Source of the DNA: Caryophanales bacterium UBA6449
GTDB taxonomy: Bacteria > Bacillota_I > Bacilli_A > RFN20 > CAG-288
Direction of reading: 5' to 3'
Length of the DNA stretch: 64,000 nt
NCBI GenBank assembly: GCA_002437105.1
Contig: DJOB01000004.1
Location: 181,496 to 245,495 of the forward strand
Part shown: one piece after another, positions 42,177 through 51,028 of the stretch
How positions within the stretch are numbered: position 1 is the stretch's first letter
Layout: every line of letters begins with the position of its first letter
Notes under the pieces: model-generated
The model's database searches: none
What the model was told of the DNA's origin: nothing
Seen by the model: only the letters and a program-made list of their open reading frames with translations
Position numbers and translations under genes: made by a program

Positions 42177-42566
42177 ATGGAGAAGGAAGAGCTGGTAAGC
42201 CGTTTTCAAGGCGTCTACGAGTACGCGGAGAAGCGTTCGACCTTTCTATTTCTCTGTGGGATCTACCAGGATCGAAAGGAGTTTCATGCGGATATAAAGC
42301 TCGTGCAGGAGACGTTTCCCAAGGCGGCGCACATCTTGACGGTGGCGCGGATCAAGGATGATACGGGCCTGTTCGAGGCGGCCAGCGAGAACGGTGAACC
42401 CGTCAAATCCGCACACAAGGTCCTCTTTGCCCTCGCCCATAAGGGAGTCGGCGATGTGGGTCTATTCGCGGTTCGTCACTATGGCGGCAAGAAGCTGGGC
42501 GCCAAGAATCTGGATGGCGTCTTCGTCGATGGCTTTCTGAAGGCTCTAGAGTCGGCCGGAAGATAG
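42177..42566 (+). CDS. IMPACT/YigZ-family protein (shortened)
   Basis: 129 aa of the UPF0029/IMPACT fold. KAAHILTVARI, the ASENGEPVKSAHKVLFAL strand-helix and FAVRHYGGKKLGAKNLDG match the YigZ N-terminal domain, but the usual C-terminal RNA-binding domain is missing and the DDGEP motif reads ENGEP. YigZ proteins are linked to translation control, function unsettled. ATG 42177 has AGGAGGGG five bases upstream; the operon continues to mrp. Confidence 0.75.
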   Translation: MEKEELVSRFQGVYEYAEKRSTFLFLCGIYQDRKEFHADIKLVQETFPKAAHILTVARIKDDTGLFEAASENGEPVKSAHKVLFALAHKGVGDVGLFAVRHYGGKKLGAKNLDGVFVDGFLKALESAGR

Positions 42567-42579
42567 GAGGAAAAAACAT

Positions 42580-43449
42580 ATGGCGGAAGAGAAAGATATT
42601 CCCGAGTCCGCGCAGGACATCGGTTACGATGAATTCAAGTCGCGGGTGAAAGCGGCTAAAGCGGTCGCGAGACCTAAGCCCGCTGTCGGTTCGACCGTGC
42701 GCCATGTGATCGGCGTTATCTCGGGTAAGGGCGGTGTGGGAAAGACCTTCACCGCCTCCTATCTAGCGGTGTTGCTGCGCCGCAAGGGATATAGGGTGGC
42801 GATTCTAGATGCAGATGTTACCGGGGCTTCCATCCCGACGGCCTTCGGTCTCAACGATGTCAAGGTGTGGTCGGATGGGGCGAATATCTATCCTGCGGTC
42901 TCGCTGCAGGGAATCCAGCTCGTCTCGGCTAATCTGCTCCTCGAGCATCCCGGCGATCCGATCATCTGGCGGGGTCCCATGGAGTCTAGCCTGCTCATGC
43001 AGTTCTGGACTGAGGTGGTCTTCGACTGCGATGTGATGATCGTCGACTGCCCGCCCGGAACTAGCGATATCCAGCTGACGGTGCTGCAGCAGTTGCCCAT
43101 GGATGGTCTCATCCTGGCAGTGACGCCGCAGAGTCTCGTCTCCGTCATCGCTAGCAAGGCGGCAAGCATGGCGAATATGATGGATATCCCCATCATCGGA
43201 GCGGTGATGAATATGGAGTATGTGACCTGCCCTGACTGCCACCGGCGGATCTATCCTTTTGGGGAGGTCGATCTCGATCGCCTCAGAGCGATGCAGATCC
43301 CCGTCATCAGCGAAGTTCCTATCGACCCGCAGATCTCGGAGGCGACTGACCGAGGAGCTATCGAGAAGTTGGAAGTGAACTATCTGGATAACCTCGCGGA
43401 TGGGGTGGTTAAATATCTGAATCTTAAGGATAGAAACCATGAGGGATAA
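42580..43449 (+). CDS. mrp: Mrp/ApbC-family Fe-S cluster carrier ATPase
   Basis: 289 aa. After a 40-residue N-terminal part that replaces the usual MIP18 domain comes GVISGKGGVGKTFTASYLAV (deviant P-loop), VAILDADVTGASIPTAFGL, VIVDCPPGTSD and the CxxC pair CPDCHRR (about residue 217) that binds a shared cluster in the dimer. It loads Fe-S clusters onto apoproteins and could act with the NifU-like protein at 7199. GGAGG precedes ATG 42580; the end overlaps the CBS gene. Confidence 0.93.
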   Translation: MAEEKDIPESAQDIGYDEFKSRVKAAKAVARPKPAVGSTVRHVIGVISGKGGVGKTFTASYLAVLLRRKGYRVAILDADVTGASIPTAFGLNDVKVWSDGANIYPAVSLQGIQLVSANLLLEHPGDPIIWRGPMESSLLMQFWTEVVFDCDVMIVDCPPGTSDIQLTVLQQLPMDGLILAVTPQSLVSVIASKAASMANMMDIPIIGAVMNMEYVTCPDCHRRIYPFGEVDLDRLRAMQIPVISEVPIDPQISEATDRGAIEKLEVNYLDNLADGVVKYLNLKDRNHEG

Positions 43450-44155
43450 TGCGATAGTCGACTCATTTCTCGAGGAGTTTAAAGAGTTGGAAGCAGCGCT
43501 AGCCAAGGCTGCGGGCCAAGTGGAGGGATTCTCGTCATATACGAAAAACCTCCAGCAGTGCTACAGCCAGCGGCGTATTCCTCTGCTCCAGGTGGATGAT
43601 AATTTCGCCTTTTTAAAGAGCTGTGCCGAGGTCAGAAACCTGCTGGTGCACAGCCACGATATCTGCGTTCCCACCTCCGCCTGCCTCGAACGCTTTATCG
43701 AACTGTCGCAGCGGATCCGCTTTCCGAAGCGGGCTGGCGATATCGCTACGCGGGGGAACCACCTTTTGACAGCGACGCTAAAGACCCCGATTCTCACCCT
43801 AGCGAAGAGGATGGTCGCCAAAGGGCTGTCACACGTTCCAGTCATCGAGGAAGGGAAGCTGTTAGGGATCTTCTCTGCCACCTCCTTTTTCGACCTGTTT
43901 AACCAGGAGGGAACGCTATCTCTTGATGCTGATACCACCTTGGAGAGGATTCGCGATCAGATCTCCATCTGCAATCATCGGTCGGAGACCTTCATCTTCT
44001 GCCGCCCGGATACGATCCTAGCTGATTTCGCCTCTCTGCTGGGACGGAAGGGAAAGCAGAAGCGACGAGTGGCGGCGGTGCTGGTGACTGAGGATGGGAG
44101 CGCGAGCGGAAAGCTGGTCGGAATAATTACTGCGTCGGACCTGGTTAAGGCCTAG
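43439..44155 (+). CDS. CBS-domain protein
   Basis: 238 aa. A helical N-terminal region (1-110, with NNLLVHSHDICVP-like residues near 70-80) is followed by a CBS pair (about 118-238: TPILTLAKRMVAKGLSHVPVIEEGKL and DTILADFASLLGRKGK, ending IITASDLVKA). CBS pairs bind adenine nucleotides and adjust partner activity. The start overlaps the end of mrp by 11 bases, so it may be cotranslated with Mrp; partner and ligand are unknown. Confidence 0.82.
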   Translation: MRDNAIVDSFLEEFKELEAALAKAAGQVEGFSSYTKNLQQCYSQRRIPLLQVDDNFAFLKSCAEVRNLLVHSHDICVPTSACLERFIELSQRIRFPKRAGDIATRGNHLLTATLKTPILTLAKRMVAKGLSHVPVIEEGKLLGIFSATSFFDLFNQEGTLSLDADTTLERIRDQISICNHRSETFIFCRPDTILADFASLLGRKGKQKRRVAAVLVTEDGSASGKLVGIITASDLVKA

Positions 44156-44506
44156 AGGAATATCTCAACTCGGTTAAACCGACGATATTTGGAATGTCTT
44201 CTGGACACTAAAAATAATTGATCAGCTTGGCTTTTATCTATGAATATCCAATTGAGCTTCGGATTGCTGATAAAGATTGGTAAGTTAAATAATAAATTGT
44301 CTTAAATAAACTTTAGGGGTACAAAGACATATAGGATCCATGGTGAGATTCGTTGAATATCAACGATTCTTTGCATACACTAAAAGGAGAAGCTTCAGAT
44401 TTTAAAGTAGAAATTTAAGAGTTTCAAAGAAGGATGAAGCCATTCAAATAATCCGAATGGACTTCAGCTCGTACCTTTATCTTCGCTGCTAGATTGGGAA
44501 GAAAGG
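44156..44506. other. AT-rich intergenic region with a small palindrome
   Basis: 351 bases between convergent units. It contains TCGTTGA-ATA-TCAACGA (44350-44366), a perfect inverted repeat without a T run. No coding frame with a ribosome site and no T-run terminator for ptsI is seen. Confidence 0.4.
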
Positions 44507-46144
44507 CTAATCGATGAAGTCTTTGAGATCGACCTTAGTCGTGTCGATCTCGGATATCAGCTGCCTGGTGTGAAGTATGTAGGACGAGGGCATGGAGAGG
44601 TGATCGATGCCGATCTTCAGGAAGAATCCGAGCAGCTTCTCGTCGTGGGCTAGTTCTCCGCAGATGGAGACGGGGATACCATACTTGTGAGCATTGTCGG
44701 CCGTGATCTTCATGAGTCTGAGGATTCCTACGGCATGAGGATTGAAGAATTTAGTCAGGTTCTCATTCGTCCTATCGATCGCTAGGGTGTACTGGGAGAG
44801 ATCGTTAGTTCCGATAGAGAAGAACTTAGCTTTCTGGGCGAGGATGTCCGAGGTGATGGCGGCAGCGGGAGTCTCGATCATGATTCCGACCTTCATATCC
44901 CGGTTGTACTTGATTCCGCGCTTGTCCAGGTCGGCCATGGCTAAAGCGCACATCTCGTGGACGAAGTCCAGTTCCTTAGGAGAGATGATCATGGGGATCA
45001 TGATCGAGAGATCGCCATAGGCGGAGGCGCGATACAGAGCCTTCAGCTGGGTGAGGAAGAGGTCGTGTCTGTCGTAGCAGATCCTTATGGATCGATATCC
45101 GAGGGCGGGATTGTTCTCCTTGGGCAGGTGGAAGTAAGGGGCGATCTTATCGGAACCGATATCGAACGTCCTGATGACGACCGGTCTACCCTCCATGTCT
45201 TTGACCGCTTCGACATAGGCGTTGAACTGCTGCTCCTCGGTGGGATAGTCGGCGGAATTCATATAGATGAACTCCGATCTGAAGAGACCGATTCCTTCCG
45301 CGCCGTTCTTCAGAGCGATCTTGGCTTCCTCCGGGGTGGCGATGTTGGCGTAGAGGGTGGTCTTCACTCCATCCTTGCTGAGGGTCGGCTTATCCTTGAA
45401 GGACTGAAGGATATCGAGCGTGTGCTGTCTATCCTCACTCACTTTCTTCATTCCCTCATAGAAGTTCGGCTCATAATCCACGTAGACCTTGCCGGTGATA
45501 GCATCGAGGATACCCGGTTGATTCGCCAAGGTTTCACTGGGTTTGCTGTCGAGGATGAGGGCGGGGAATCCGAGCGATCTCTCGACGATCGATACGTGGC
45601 TGGCTTTACCGATATCGACCAGTAGTAGTCCCTTGACGAACTTGCTGTCGAGGGAGAGCAGCTGCGAGACGGTAATGCTATCCGAGACTAGAATCGTGGG
45701 CTCGGTAAACTGTAGCGAGGCGTTCTTTCCGCTGAGATGATCCTTGATCTGGTTCGAGATCTCCACCACGTCCGCGGTCCTCTGCGACATGTAGTCATCG
45801 CCGGTAGCCAGGAGCATGTTGCAGAGCTTCTTCGAGGCGTCATCGATTGCCCTTTCGGCTGAAAGACCATTCTGCAGACCTGAATTGACCAGATCGGCGA
45901 AATCATCATCCTCGAGCATGGTCAGGTGAGCTTCGACTATATCCTTATTCGCCTTGGAAAGACCAGGTTTGTCATGAAGCTTCTCCGTGTCTTCGATCGT
46001 CTCTTTCAGTGCGGCATCGTATCTCTTCTTCTCTATCTCCGCACCCTGGCTCGCATGGTTCTCCTCTTCGTCGCCCTTCATCCGGAATACTATTTTTCCA
46101 AAAGCATAACCCGGAAATAGAACATCGCCCTTCAATTTATACAT
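44507..46144 (-). CDS. ptsI: Phosphoenolpyruvate-protein phosphotransferase (PTS enzyme I)
   Basis: 545 aa. EI takes phosphate from PEP and passes it to HPr. The phospho-histidine lies in ASHVSIVERSLGFPALI (about residue 190); the PEP-binding region includes GIGLFRSEFIYM, TFDIGSDK, LGYRSIRIC, KVGIMIETPAAA and the SIGTNDLSQYTLAIDR motif. It is slightly shorter than the usual 570-575 aa. ATG 46144 has GGAGGAAGGG upstream; the longer reading adds 23 residues without a site. It is divergent from fruR, separate from ptsH. Confidence 0.95.
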   Translation of the reverse strand: MYKLKGDVLFPGYAFGKIVFRMKGDEEENHASQGAEIEKKRYDAALKETIEDTEKLHDKPGLSKANKDIVEAHLTMLEDDDFADLVNSGLQNGLSAERAIDDASKKLCNMLLATGDDYMSQRTADVVEISNQIKDHLSGKNASLQFTEPTILVSDSITVSQLLSLDSKFVKGLLLVDIGKASHVSIVERSLGFPALILDSKPSETLANQPGILDAITGKVYVDYEPNFYEGMKKVSEDRQHTLDILQSFKDKPTLSKDGVKTTLYANIATPEEAKIALKNGAEGIGLFRSEFIYMNSADYPTEEQQFNAYVEAVKDMEGRPVVIRTFDIGSDKIAPYFHLPKENNPALGYRSIRICYDRHDLFLTQLKALYRASAYGDLSIMIPMIISPKELDFVHEMCALAMADLDKRGIKYNRDMKVGIMIETPAAAITSDILAQKAKFFSIGTNDLSQYTLAIDRTNENLTKFFNPHAVGILRLMKITADNAHKYGIPVSICGELAHDEKLLGFFLKIGIDHLSMPSSYILHTRQLISEIDTTKVDLKDFID

Positions 46145-46271
46145 CTGAGCCCTTCCTCCGTTAGACAAGACTAATATATACATTTTGTTAACTAATTGTG
46201 CCCTGTCTTTCATATTTTATTAAAGCACTTTCACGATATTTAATTTTTTTCTTATCTCCTTAAAAATTATT

Positions 46272-46306
46272 AAAGTTCCAGCAATAATGGAATTTTGTGG
46301 AACTTT
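46272..46306. promoter_or_regulatory. Inverted-repeat operator candidate between ptsI and fruR
   Basis: AAAGTTCCA (46272-46280) and TGGAACTTT (46298-46306) form a perfect inverted repeat; an extra TGGAA (46288-46292) makes a second, tighter TTCCA-N7-TGGAA pair. Three half-sites spaced in this way suit a DeoR-type regulator such as FruR. Confidence 0.4.
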
Positions 46307-46351
46307 CAGCAACAGTTATCGGAAGAAATTGGAAGATTTTGAAACATTTTG

Positions 46352-46379
46352 ATATACATTTGGCAAAATAGATGTATAT
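46352..46379. promoter_or_regulatory. Inverted repeat upstream of fruR
   Basis: ATATACAT and ATGTATAT (46352-46359, 46372-46379) pair perfectly across 12 bases, 28 bases before fruR. It could be an operator or part of the fruR promoter. Confidence 0.35.
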
Positions 46380-46406
46380 TATTGCCTTGAAAGAGCTAAC
46401 AACACT

Positions 46407-47168
46407 ATGATGAAATCGGAAAGGCAGAATCGAATCATCGAACTGGTGAAGAGGGAGGGATACTGCTCTCTCGACACCATCGCCAAGGAACTGGGTGTCT
46501 CGAGCTCGACGGTGAGGCGCGATATCGAGTTCTTGGATTCCAACGGAGCTCTTGTCAGGGAGAGGGGAGGCGCGTCTCGCTCGCGGTCGAATGAGTTCTC
46601 TATGTACGATCAGAAGCTGAACGTACGCATGAAGCTCGAGGCCGAGAGCAAGAAGGCGATCGCCCAAGCTGCTCTGAAGCTGATTCAGCCCGGCTCGACC
46701 ATCTTTATGGATGCTGGGTCCTCCACTCTGACGCTCGCGAAGCTTTTACCTTCCGACCTTCGGATCACTGTTGTTACCGACTCTCTCTCAGTGAGCAGGG
46801 TTCTAGCGGAGAAAGGTATTGCGACCTTTCTGATCGGAGGGACGCTGAAGCCTACCACTGATGCCACTGTCGGTCCCATGGCAGAAGAGCAGATCAGGCA
46901 CTTCTTCTTCTCCCAGGCTTTCATGGGTGCCAACGCCGTCGATAGGGAGCTGGGATTTATGACTCCCGATATCAGCGAGGCCTGCACTAAGCGGGCCGCT
47001 TGCGAATCGGCAGGGCAGGTCGTCTTCTTAGCCGATCGGTCGAAGTTCAACATCAAGTCGGTCATCTCCTTCGCACCGTTGAAGGACCAGCTGGTCATCA
47101 CCGACTATGTGGATTCCGATCATTCTTTTCCGAGTCTGAAGCTAGTGGAGGTTAAAGTTGATGATTAG
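46407..47168 (+). CDS. fruR: DeoR-family regulator of the fructose operon
   Basis: 253 aa. N-terminal DeoR HTH (LDTIAKELGVSSSTVRRDI) followed by a sugar-phosphate-sensing domain (GSTIFMDAGSSTL, FLIGGTLKP, FMGANAVDRELGFMTPD). It should bind the operon promoter and respond to fructose-1-phosphate or a related metabolite. There is no clear ribosome site before the ATGATG start, which is exceptional here. The fruK start overlaps its stop codon by 8 bases, so it is the first gene of fruR-fruK-fruA-ptsH. Confidence 0.88.
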   Translation: MMKSERQNRIIELVKREGYCSLDTIAKELGVSSSTVRRDIEFLDSNGALVRERGGASRSRSNEFSMYDQKLNVRMKLEAESKKAIAQAALKLIQPGSTIFMDAGSSTLTLAKLLPSDLRITVVTDSLSVSRVLAEKGIATFLIGGTLKPTTDATVGPMAEEQIRHFFFSQAFMGANAVDRELGFMTPDISEACTKRAACESAGQVVFLADRSKFNIKSVISFAPLKDQLVITDYVDSDHSFPSLKLVEVKVDD

Positions 47169-48081
47169 AACACTTACGTTGTCTCCGGCTCTCGACTATT
47201 CGGTCGTCGTCAACGGCGAGTTCACCCTCGGTGCGATCAACCGGACCGTCAAGGAGGAGTATGAAGCGGGGGGAAAGGGGATCAACGTCTCGATCGTCCT
47301 GAAGAGACTGGGTCTCGATTCCATCGCTCTAGGCTTCCTATCCGGCTTCACCGGTGACTACATCGAGAAGCTGTTGAAGCAGGAAGGACTGACCACGGAT
47401 TTCGTCCACACCCCCGGGGTGACGAGAATCAATGTCAAGGTCGAAGGTGAACCGGAGACGGCGATCAATGGTCAGGGACCGCGGGTTACGGAGCAGGAAC
47501 TCAGCGAGCTGGTAGCGAAGATCGATCAGTCCCAGGATGGCGATGTGCTCATCATGAGCGGGCAGATCCCTCCGACTCTTCCCAGCGATACCTACGAGAA
47601 GATCCTCGCCAGGCTCGCGGGCAGGAAGGTGCTCACCGTGGTCGATTCGACCGGAAAGCTCCTGACCGATGCTTTGAAGTACCATCCGTTCCTGATCAAG
47701 CCCAACAGCGATGAACTCGGGGAGATCGTAGGGAAACCGATGGATACCGAGGAGGCGATCATCGCCGGTGCCAAGGAACTTCAGGGCCTGGGCGCTAGAA
47801 ACGTTCTGGTCTCGAGAGGTGGGGATGGCTCGATCCTCGTCGATGAGAACGGGCGGTCCTACATCAAGAAGGCCATGCATGCCCCGGTCGTCTCGACGGT
47901 GGGAGCTGGCGATTCCATGGTGGCCGGATTCATCTACGGTTACCTCCGGACCAAGGATTATGAGCGGTCTCTGGAGCTCGCTTCCTCGACCGGCTCCGCC
48001 ACCGCCTTCTCCAAGGGATTGGCTACTCGGGAGAAGGTGCTGGCGATCCTGAAGAAGATGTATGGGAGAGATGCCATATGA
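47161..48081 (+). CDS. fruK: 1-phosphofructokinase
   Basis: 306 aa PfkB-family kinase that converts fructose-1-phosphate to fructose-1,6-bisphosphate. TLSPALDYSV, AGGKGINVSIVLKRLG and the catalytic VGAGDSMVAGF are all intact. ATG 47161 is preferred (GGAGG 8 bases upstream) to a TTG three bases earlier. Between fruR and the PTS permease it completes fructose uptake and phosphorylation. Confidence 0.94.
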   Translation: MIRTLTLSPALDYSVVVNGEFTLGAINRTVKEEYEAGGKGINVSIVLKRLGLDSIALGFLSGFTGDYIEKLLKQEGLTTDFVHTPGVTRINVKVEGEPETAINGQGPRVTEQELSELVAKIDQSQDGDVLIMSGQIPPTLPSDTYEKILARLAGRKVLTVVDSTGKLLTDALKYHPFLIKPNSDELGEIVGKPMDTEEAIIAGAKELQGLGARNVLVSRGGDGSILVDENGRSYIKKAMHAPVVSTVGAGDSMVAGFIYGYLRTKDYERSLELASSTGSATAFSKGLATREKVLAILKKMYGRDAI

Positions 48082-48092
48082 AAGGAGGGTCT

Positions 48093-50183
48093 ATGAAGAT
48101 ATCAGACCTATTGACGGTATCGTCTATCGATGTCGATGCATCCGCTTCCTCGAAGCTCGATGCCCTGAAGCAGGGTGTGAGCCTCATGATGAAGACCGGG
48201 GCAGTCAAGGATGAGAAAGCCTATCTGAACGGAGTTCTGGAGCGGGAGAAGGAATCCACCACGGGAATCGGCGAGGGAGTCGCTATTCCCCACGCCAAGG
48301 GTGATTTCGTCGCTAAGCCCGCTCTCATCGCGATGGTCTTCCACCAGGGTGTCGAATTTGCCTCCCTGGATGGAGAGCCCGCCAAGGTGATGTTCATGAT
48401 CGCCGCTCCCAAGAGCAACGGTCAGGACAATCAGGAGCTGGAGGTTCTTCAGACCCTGTCCAAGCTGCTGATGAACGAGCAGTTCGTGAGCGACCTGTTC
48501 CAGGCTAAGGACAGTGTCGAATTCCTGAATATCATCGCTAAAGCCGAAGGGGCTAAGCTCATCCAGGAGAAGAAGATCGACGAGGAGATCGCGAATACCA
48601 AGACGTTCGACATCCTCGGTGTGACCAGCTGTCCGAACGGCATCGCTCATACCTATATGGCTCAGGACGGGCTGATAGCCGCGGCTAAGAAGGCTGGTCT
48701 CTCTATCAAGGTGGAGACCGATGGTGCCGCGGGAATCGAGCACGCGCTGACCGCGGAGGAGATCAAGGCGGCCAAGGCGATCATCGTCGCGGCGGACGCT
48801 TCGGTCGAGATGACTCGCTTCAACGGCAAGAAGGTTTTGGCTGTCTCCGTCTCCAAGGCGATCAATAATGCCGACGAGCTCATCAAGCTCGCGCTGAGCG
48901 CGGATACTCCTATCTATCACAGCGACGCGGCTGCCGCTAAGCCCGAAGGTGATAGTGCGCTGACCAAGGAGTCGATTTGGCACAAGATCTACAAGTACCT
49001 GATGGGTGGTGTCTCCCACATGATTCCCTTCGTCATCGCCGGTGGTTTTCTGACTGCGATCGCCTTCCTGATCGATATGGCGACGGGTCACTCCGACGCC
49101 GGTGCCAGTTTCGGTTCGACAAACGTGGTCGCTGCTTGGTTCAAGACGCTGGGCGGCTTCTCGATGGGACTCATGCTTCCGGTTCTGGCGGGTTTCATCG
49201 CCTACTCGATCGCCGGTACTCCGGCGCTCGTCGTAGGGTTTGTCGCCGGTCTGCTCGCGGGCAACAAGTTCTCGATCGCTGATACCCTGAAGCTCGAAAC
49301 CAACGGAGCGACTGCGGGATTCCTGGGTGCTCTGGTCGGTGGTTTCATCGCTGGTTACATCGTTCTAGGCTTGAAATGGTTGACGCGGAAGATGCCTAAG
49401 AACCTCGAAGGTCTCAAGTCGATGCTCATCTTCCCCATCGTCGGTACGGCTCTGATTGGCGTGACGATGTATGTGGTTAACACTCCCTTCATCTATGTGT
49501 CCTTCGGTCTCCAGAAGGGTTTGAAGGCTCTAGCCGATGCGCATCTGACTGTTCTGCTCTGTGCGATACTCGCCGGTATGATGGCGGTCGATATGGGTGG
49601 ACCTGTGAATAAGGCAGCCTATGTCACTGGTACTGGTCTTATTGCGTCCGCTCTGAATAATGAGCTGACTGGCGAGGCAGCCAATGCGGCCTATATGGCG
49701 ATGGCGGCAGTCATGATCGGTGGTATGGTTCCTCCTCTCGCTATCGCGCTGGCGGCGGATCTGTTCCCCGGCAAGTGGTCGAAGAAGGAGCGCACCGATT
49801 CCAAGGTCAACTATCTGCTCGGACTGGGATTCATCACTGAAGGTGCGATTCCCTACGCGGCTAGCCATCCTCTGCCCGTTATCGGTTCATCCGTGATCGG
49901 TTCGGTCGTCGCTGGTATCCTCTCCGGTGTGTTCCAGGTGGGACTTCCTGTGCCCCACGGAGGAATCTTCGTCTTCCCGGTGCTGAATCAGGGACTGATG
50001 AATCTTCCTTGGATCTGGTACATCATCGCGCTGATTGCGGGAACCGTGGTCGGTGCTCTCTGCCTCGGTATCTTCATGCCCGATAATCCTAATCCCGAGC
50101 TCAAGAAGTGGAAGGGACTCTTCCATGTGAACATCGATTTTTCCAAGCTGAAAAAGGGTGGAAAATCCGCGGAAAAGCGGTAA
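48093..50183 (+). CDS. fruA: PTS fructose transporter EIIABC
   Basis: 696 aa. EIIA domain (about 1-150) with phospho-His in GIGEGVAIPHAKGDF, EIIB (about 165-270) with the phospho-Cys in ILGVTSCPNGIAHTYM, and EIIC (about 295-690) with about ten membrane helices and motifs such as GFITEGAIPYAASHPLPV. It imports fructose and forms fructose-1-phosphate. ATG 48093 lies 4 bases after GGAGG; ATG 48078, overlapping the fruK stop, is a real alternative and adds five residues. Confidence 0.94.
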   Translation: MKISDLLTVSSIDVDASASSKLDALKQGVSLMMKTGAVKDEKAYLNGVLEREKESTTGIGEGVAIPHAKGDFVAKPALIAMVFHQGVEFASLDGEPAKVMFMIAAPKSNGQDNQELEVLQTLSKLLMNEQFVSDLFQAKDSVEFLNIIAKAEGAKLIQEKKIDEEIANTKTFDILGVTSCPNGIAHTYMAQDGLIAAAKKAGLSIKVETDGAAGIEHALTAEEIKAAKAIIVAADASVEMTRFNGKKVLAVSVSKAINNADELIKLALSADTPIYHSDAAAAKPEGDSALTKESIWHKIYKYLMGGVSHMIPFVIAGGFLTAIAFLIDMATGHSDAGASFGSTNVVAAWFKTLGGFSMGLMLPVLAGFIAYSIAGTPALVVGFVAGLLAGNKFSIADTLKLETNGATAGFLGALVGGFIAGYIVLGLKWLTRKMPKNLEGLKSMLIFPIVGTALIGVTMYVVNTPFIYVSFGLQKGLKALADAHLTVLLCAILAGMMAVDMGGPVNKAAYVTGTGLIASALNNELTGEAANAAYMAMAAVMIGGMVPPLAIALAADLFPGKWSKKERTDSKVNYLLGLGFITEGAIPYAASHPLPVIGSSVIGSVVAGILSGVFQVGLPVPHGGIFVFPVLNQGLMNLPWIWYIIALIAGTVVGALCLGIFMPDNPNPELKKWKGLFHVNIDFSKLKKGGKSAEKR

Positions 50184-50206
50184 AACATTCGTGAGGTGAA
50201 ATCGAA

Positions 50207-50464
50207 ATGAAATCGTTCAATTATGTCGTTAAGGACCAGGAGGGCATCCACGCCCGTCCGGCAACCCTGCTCGTGCAGAACGCCAAGAAGTTTAAGAGCT
50301 CGGTCCAGATCGTCTTCGGCGACAAGAAGGCTGATGCTAAGCGGATCTTCTCCATCATGGCTCTCGGTGCTAAGCAGGGAGCTGATCTGACCTTCAATAT
50401 CTCTGGTGAGGATGAAGAAGCGGCTTATAACGAGCTCAAGAGCTTTGTAGAAGCCAACTTCTAA
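50207..50464 (+). CDS. ptsH: PTS phosphocarrier protein HPr
   Basis: 85 aa. Phospho-His in EGIHARPATLLVQ (His 15) and the regulatory serine in RIFSIMALGA (Ser 46) that HPr kinase modifies in Bacillota. It carries phosphate from EI to FruA. GAGGTG precedes ATG 50207. Last gene of the fructose operon, ended by the terminator at 50491. Confidence 0.96.
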   Translation: MKSFNYVVKDQEGIHARPATLLVQNAKKFKSSVQIVFGDKKADAKRIFSIMALGAKQGADLTFNISGEDEEAAYNELKSFVEANF

Positions 50465-50490
50465 TTCCTGTCATCCCGTCAGTAGTACAT

Positions 50491-50522
50491 ACACATGGGC
50501 TATTCTGGCCCATGTGTTTTTT
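50491..50522 (+). terminator. Terminator of the fructose operon
   Basis: Ten-base stem ACACATGGGC/GCCCATGTGT (50491-50500, 50508-50517) followed by a T run. Confidence 0.9.
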
Positions 50523-50601
50523 ATCTAAGAACTGGCTAAGCATAGAACATTGCAGCTATTAATTTGAATACCTATATATACATATATAATATTTAGTTGT
50601 G

Positions 50602-50615
50602 AAAAAGTTTGACAC
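50602..50615 (+). repeat. Left 14-bp direct repeat (possible attachment site)
   Basis: AAAAAGTTTGACAC, identical to 55610-55623 at the other end of the island. The copies flank about 5.0 kb. The right copy is one arm of the tRNA-Phe terminator; the left copy has no partner arm, as expected for a half-site left by insertion. Chance cannot be excluded. Confidence 0.4.
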
Positions 50616-51028
50616 TGATTTACAGGGTGAAAAGCAATTCATTACCATGATGCATATGTTGTTATTGGGTAACAGTACTTTCTTTATCATAGTAGTATTT
50701 CACGATGTCTACTAAAAATTGGCTTTTTATCAAAATTGAGGCGAGTAATTATAAGGCAGAATAGTTATCATTTCATCAGTAATAAGGCTTTCTTATAGAC
50801 TATAAATATGAGAATTATTTTTATAACTAAAAAAGAAAAGCAGCTATGAATATGGACCATAGAAATTACTTGTAATTTAAACTTATAGCAGCTTTATTAA
50901 ATTCTAGAAAAAAATATATGAATATTAACTTCGCTTAATTAAAGATAAGAGCTCTAATTAAATCATATAATTCTAACTAGTTTAAAACAGGTGTATTCTG
51001 ATTAATTTAATATTATTTATAAATTTAT
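50616..51028. other. AT-rich gap without genes
   Basis: About 410 bases of very AT-rich sequence, with scattered stops in all frames. No RNA gene or promoter with a downstream frame was recognised. Confidence 0.4.

Noticed and set aside
44350..44366. 17-base palindrome between the CBS and ptsI genes
   Set aside because: No T run and no nearby start, so neither terminator nor operator is supported; kept only as part of the gap description.
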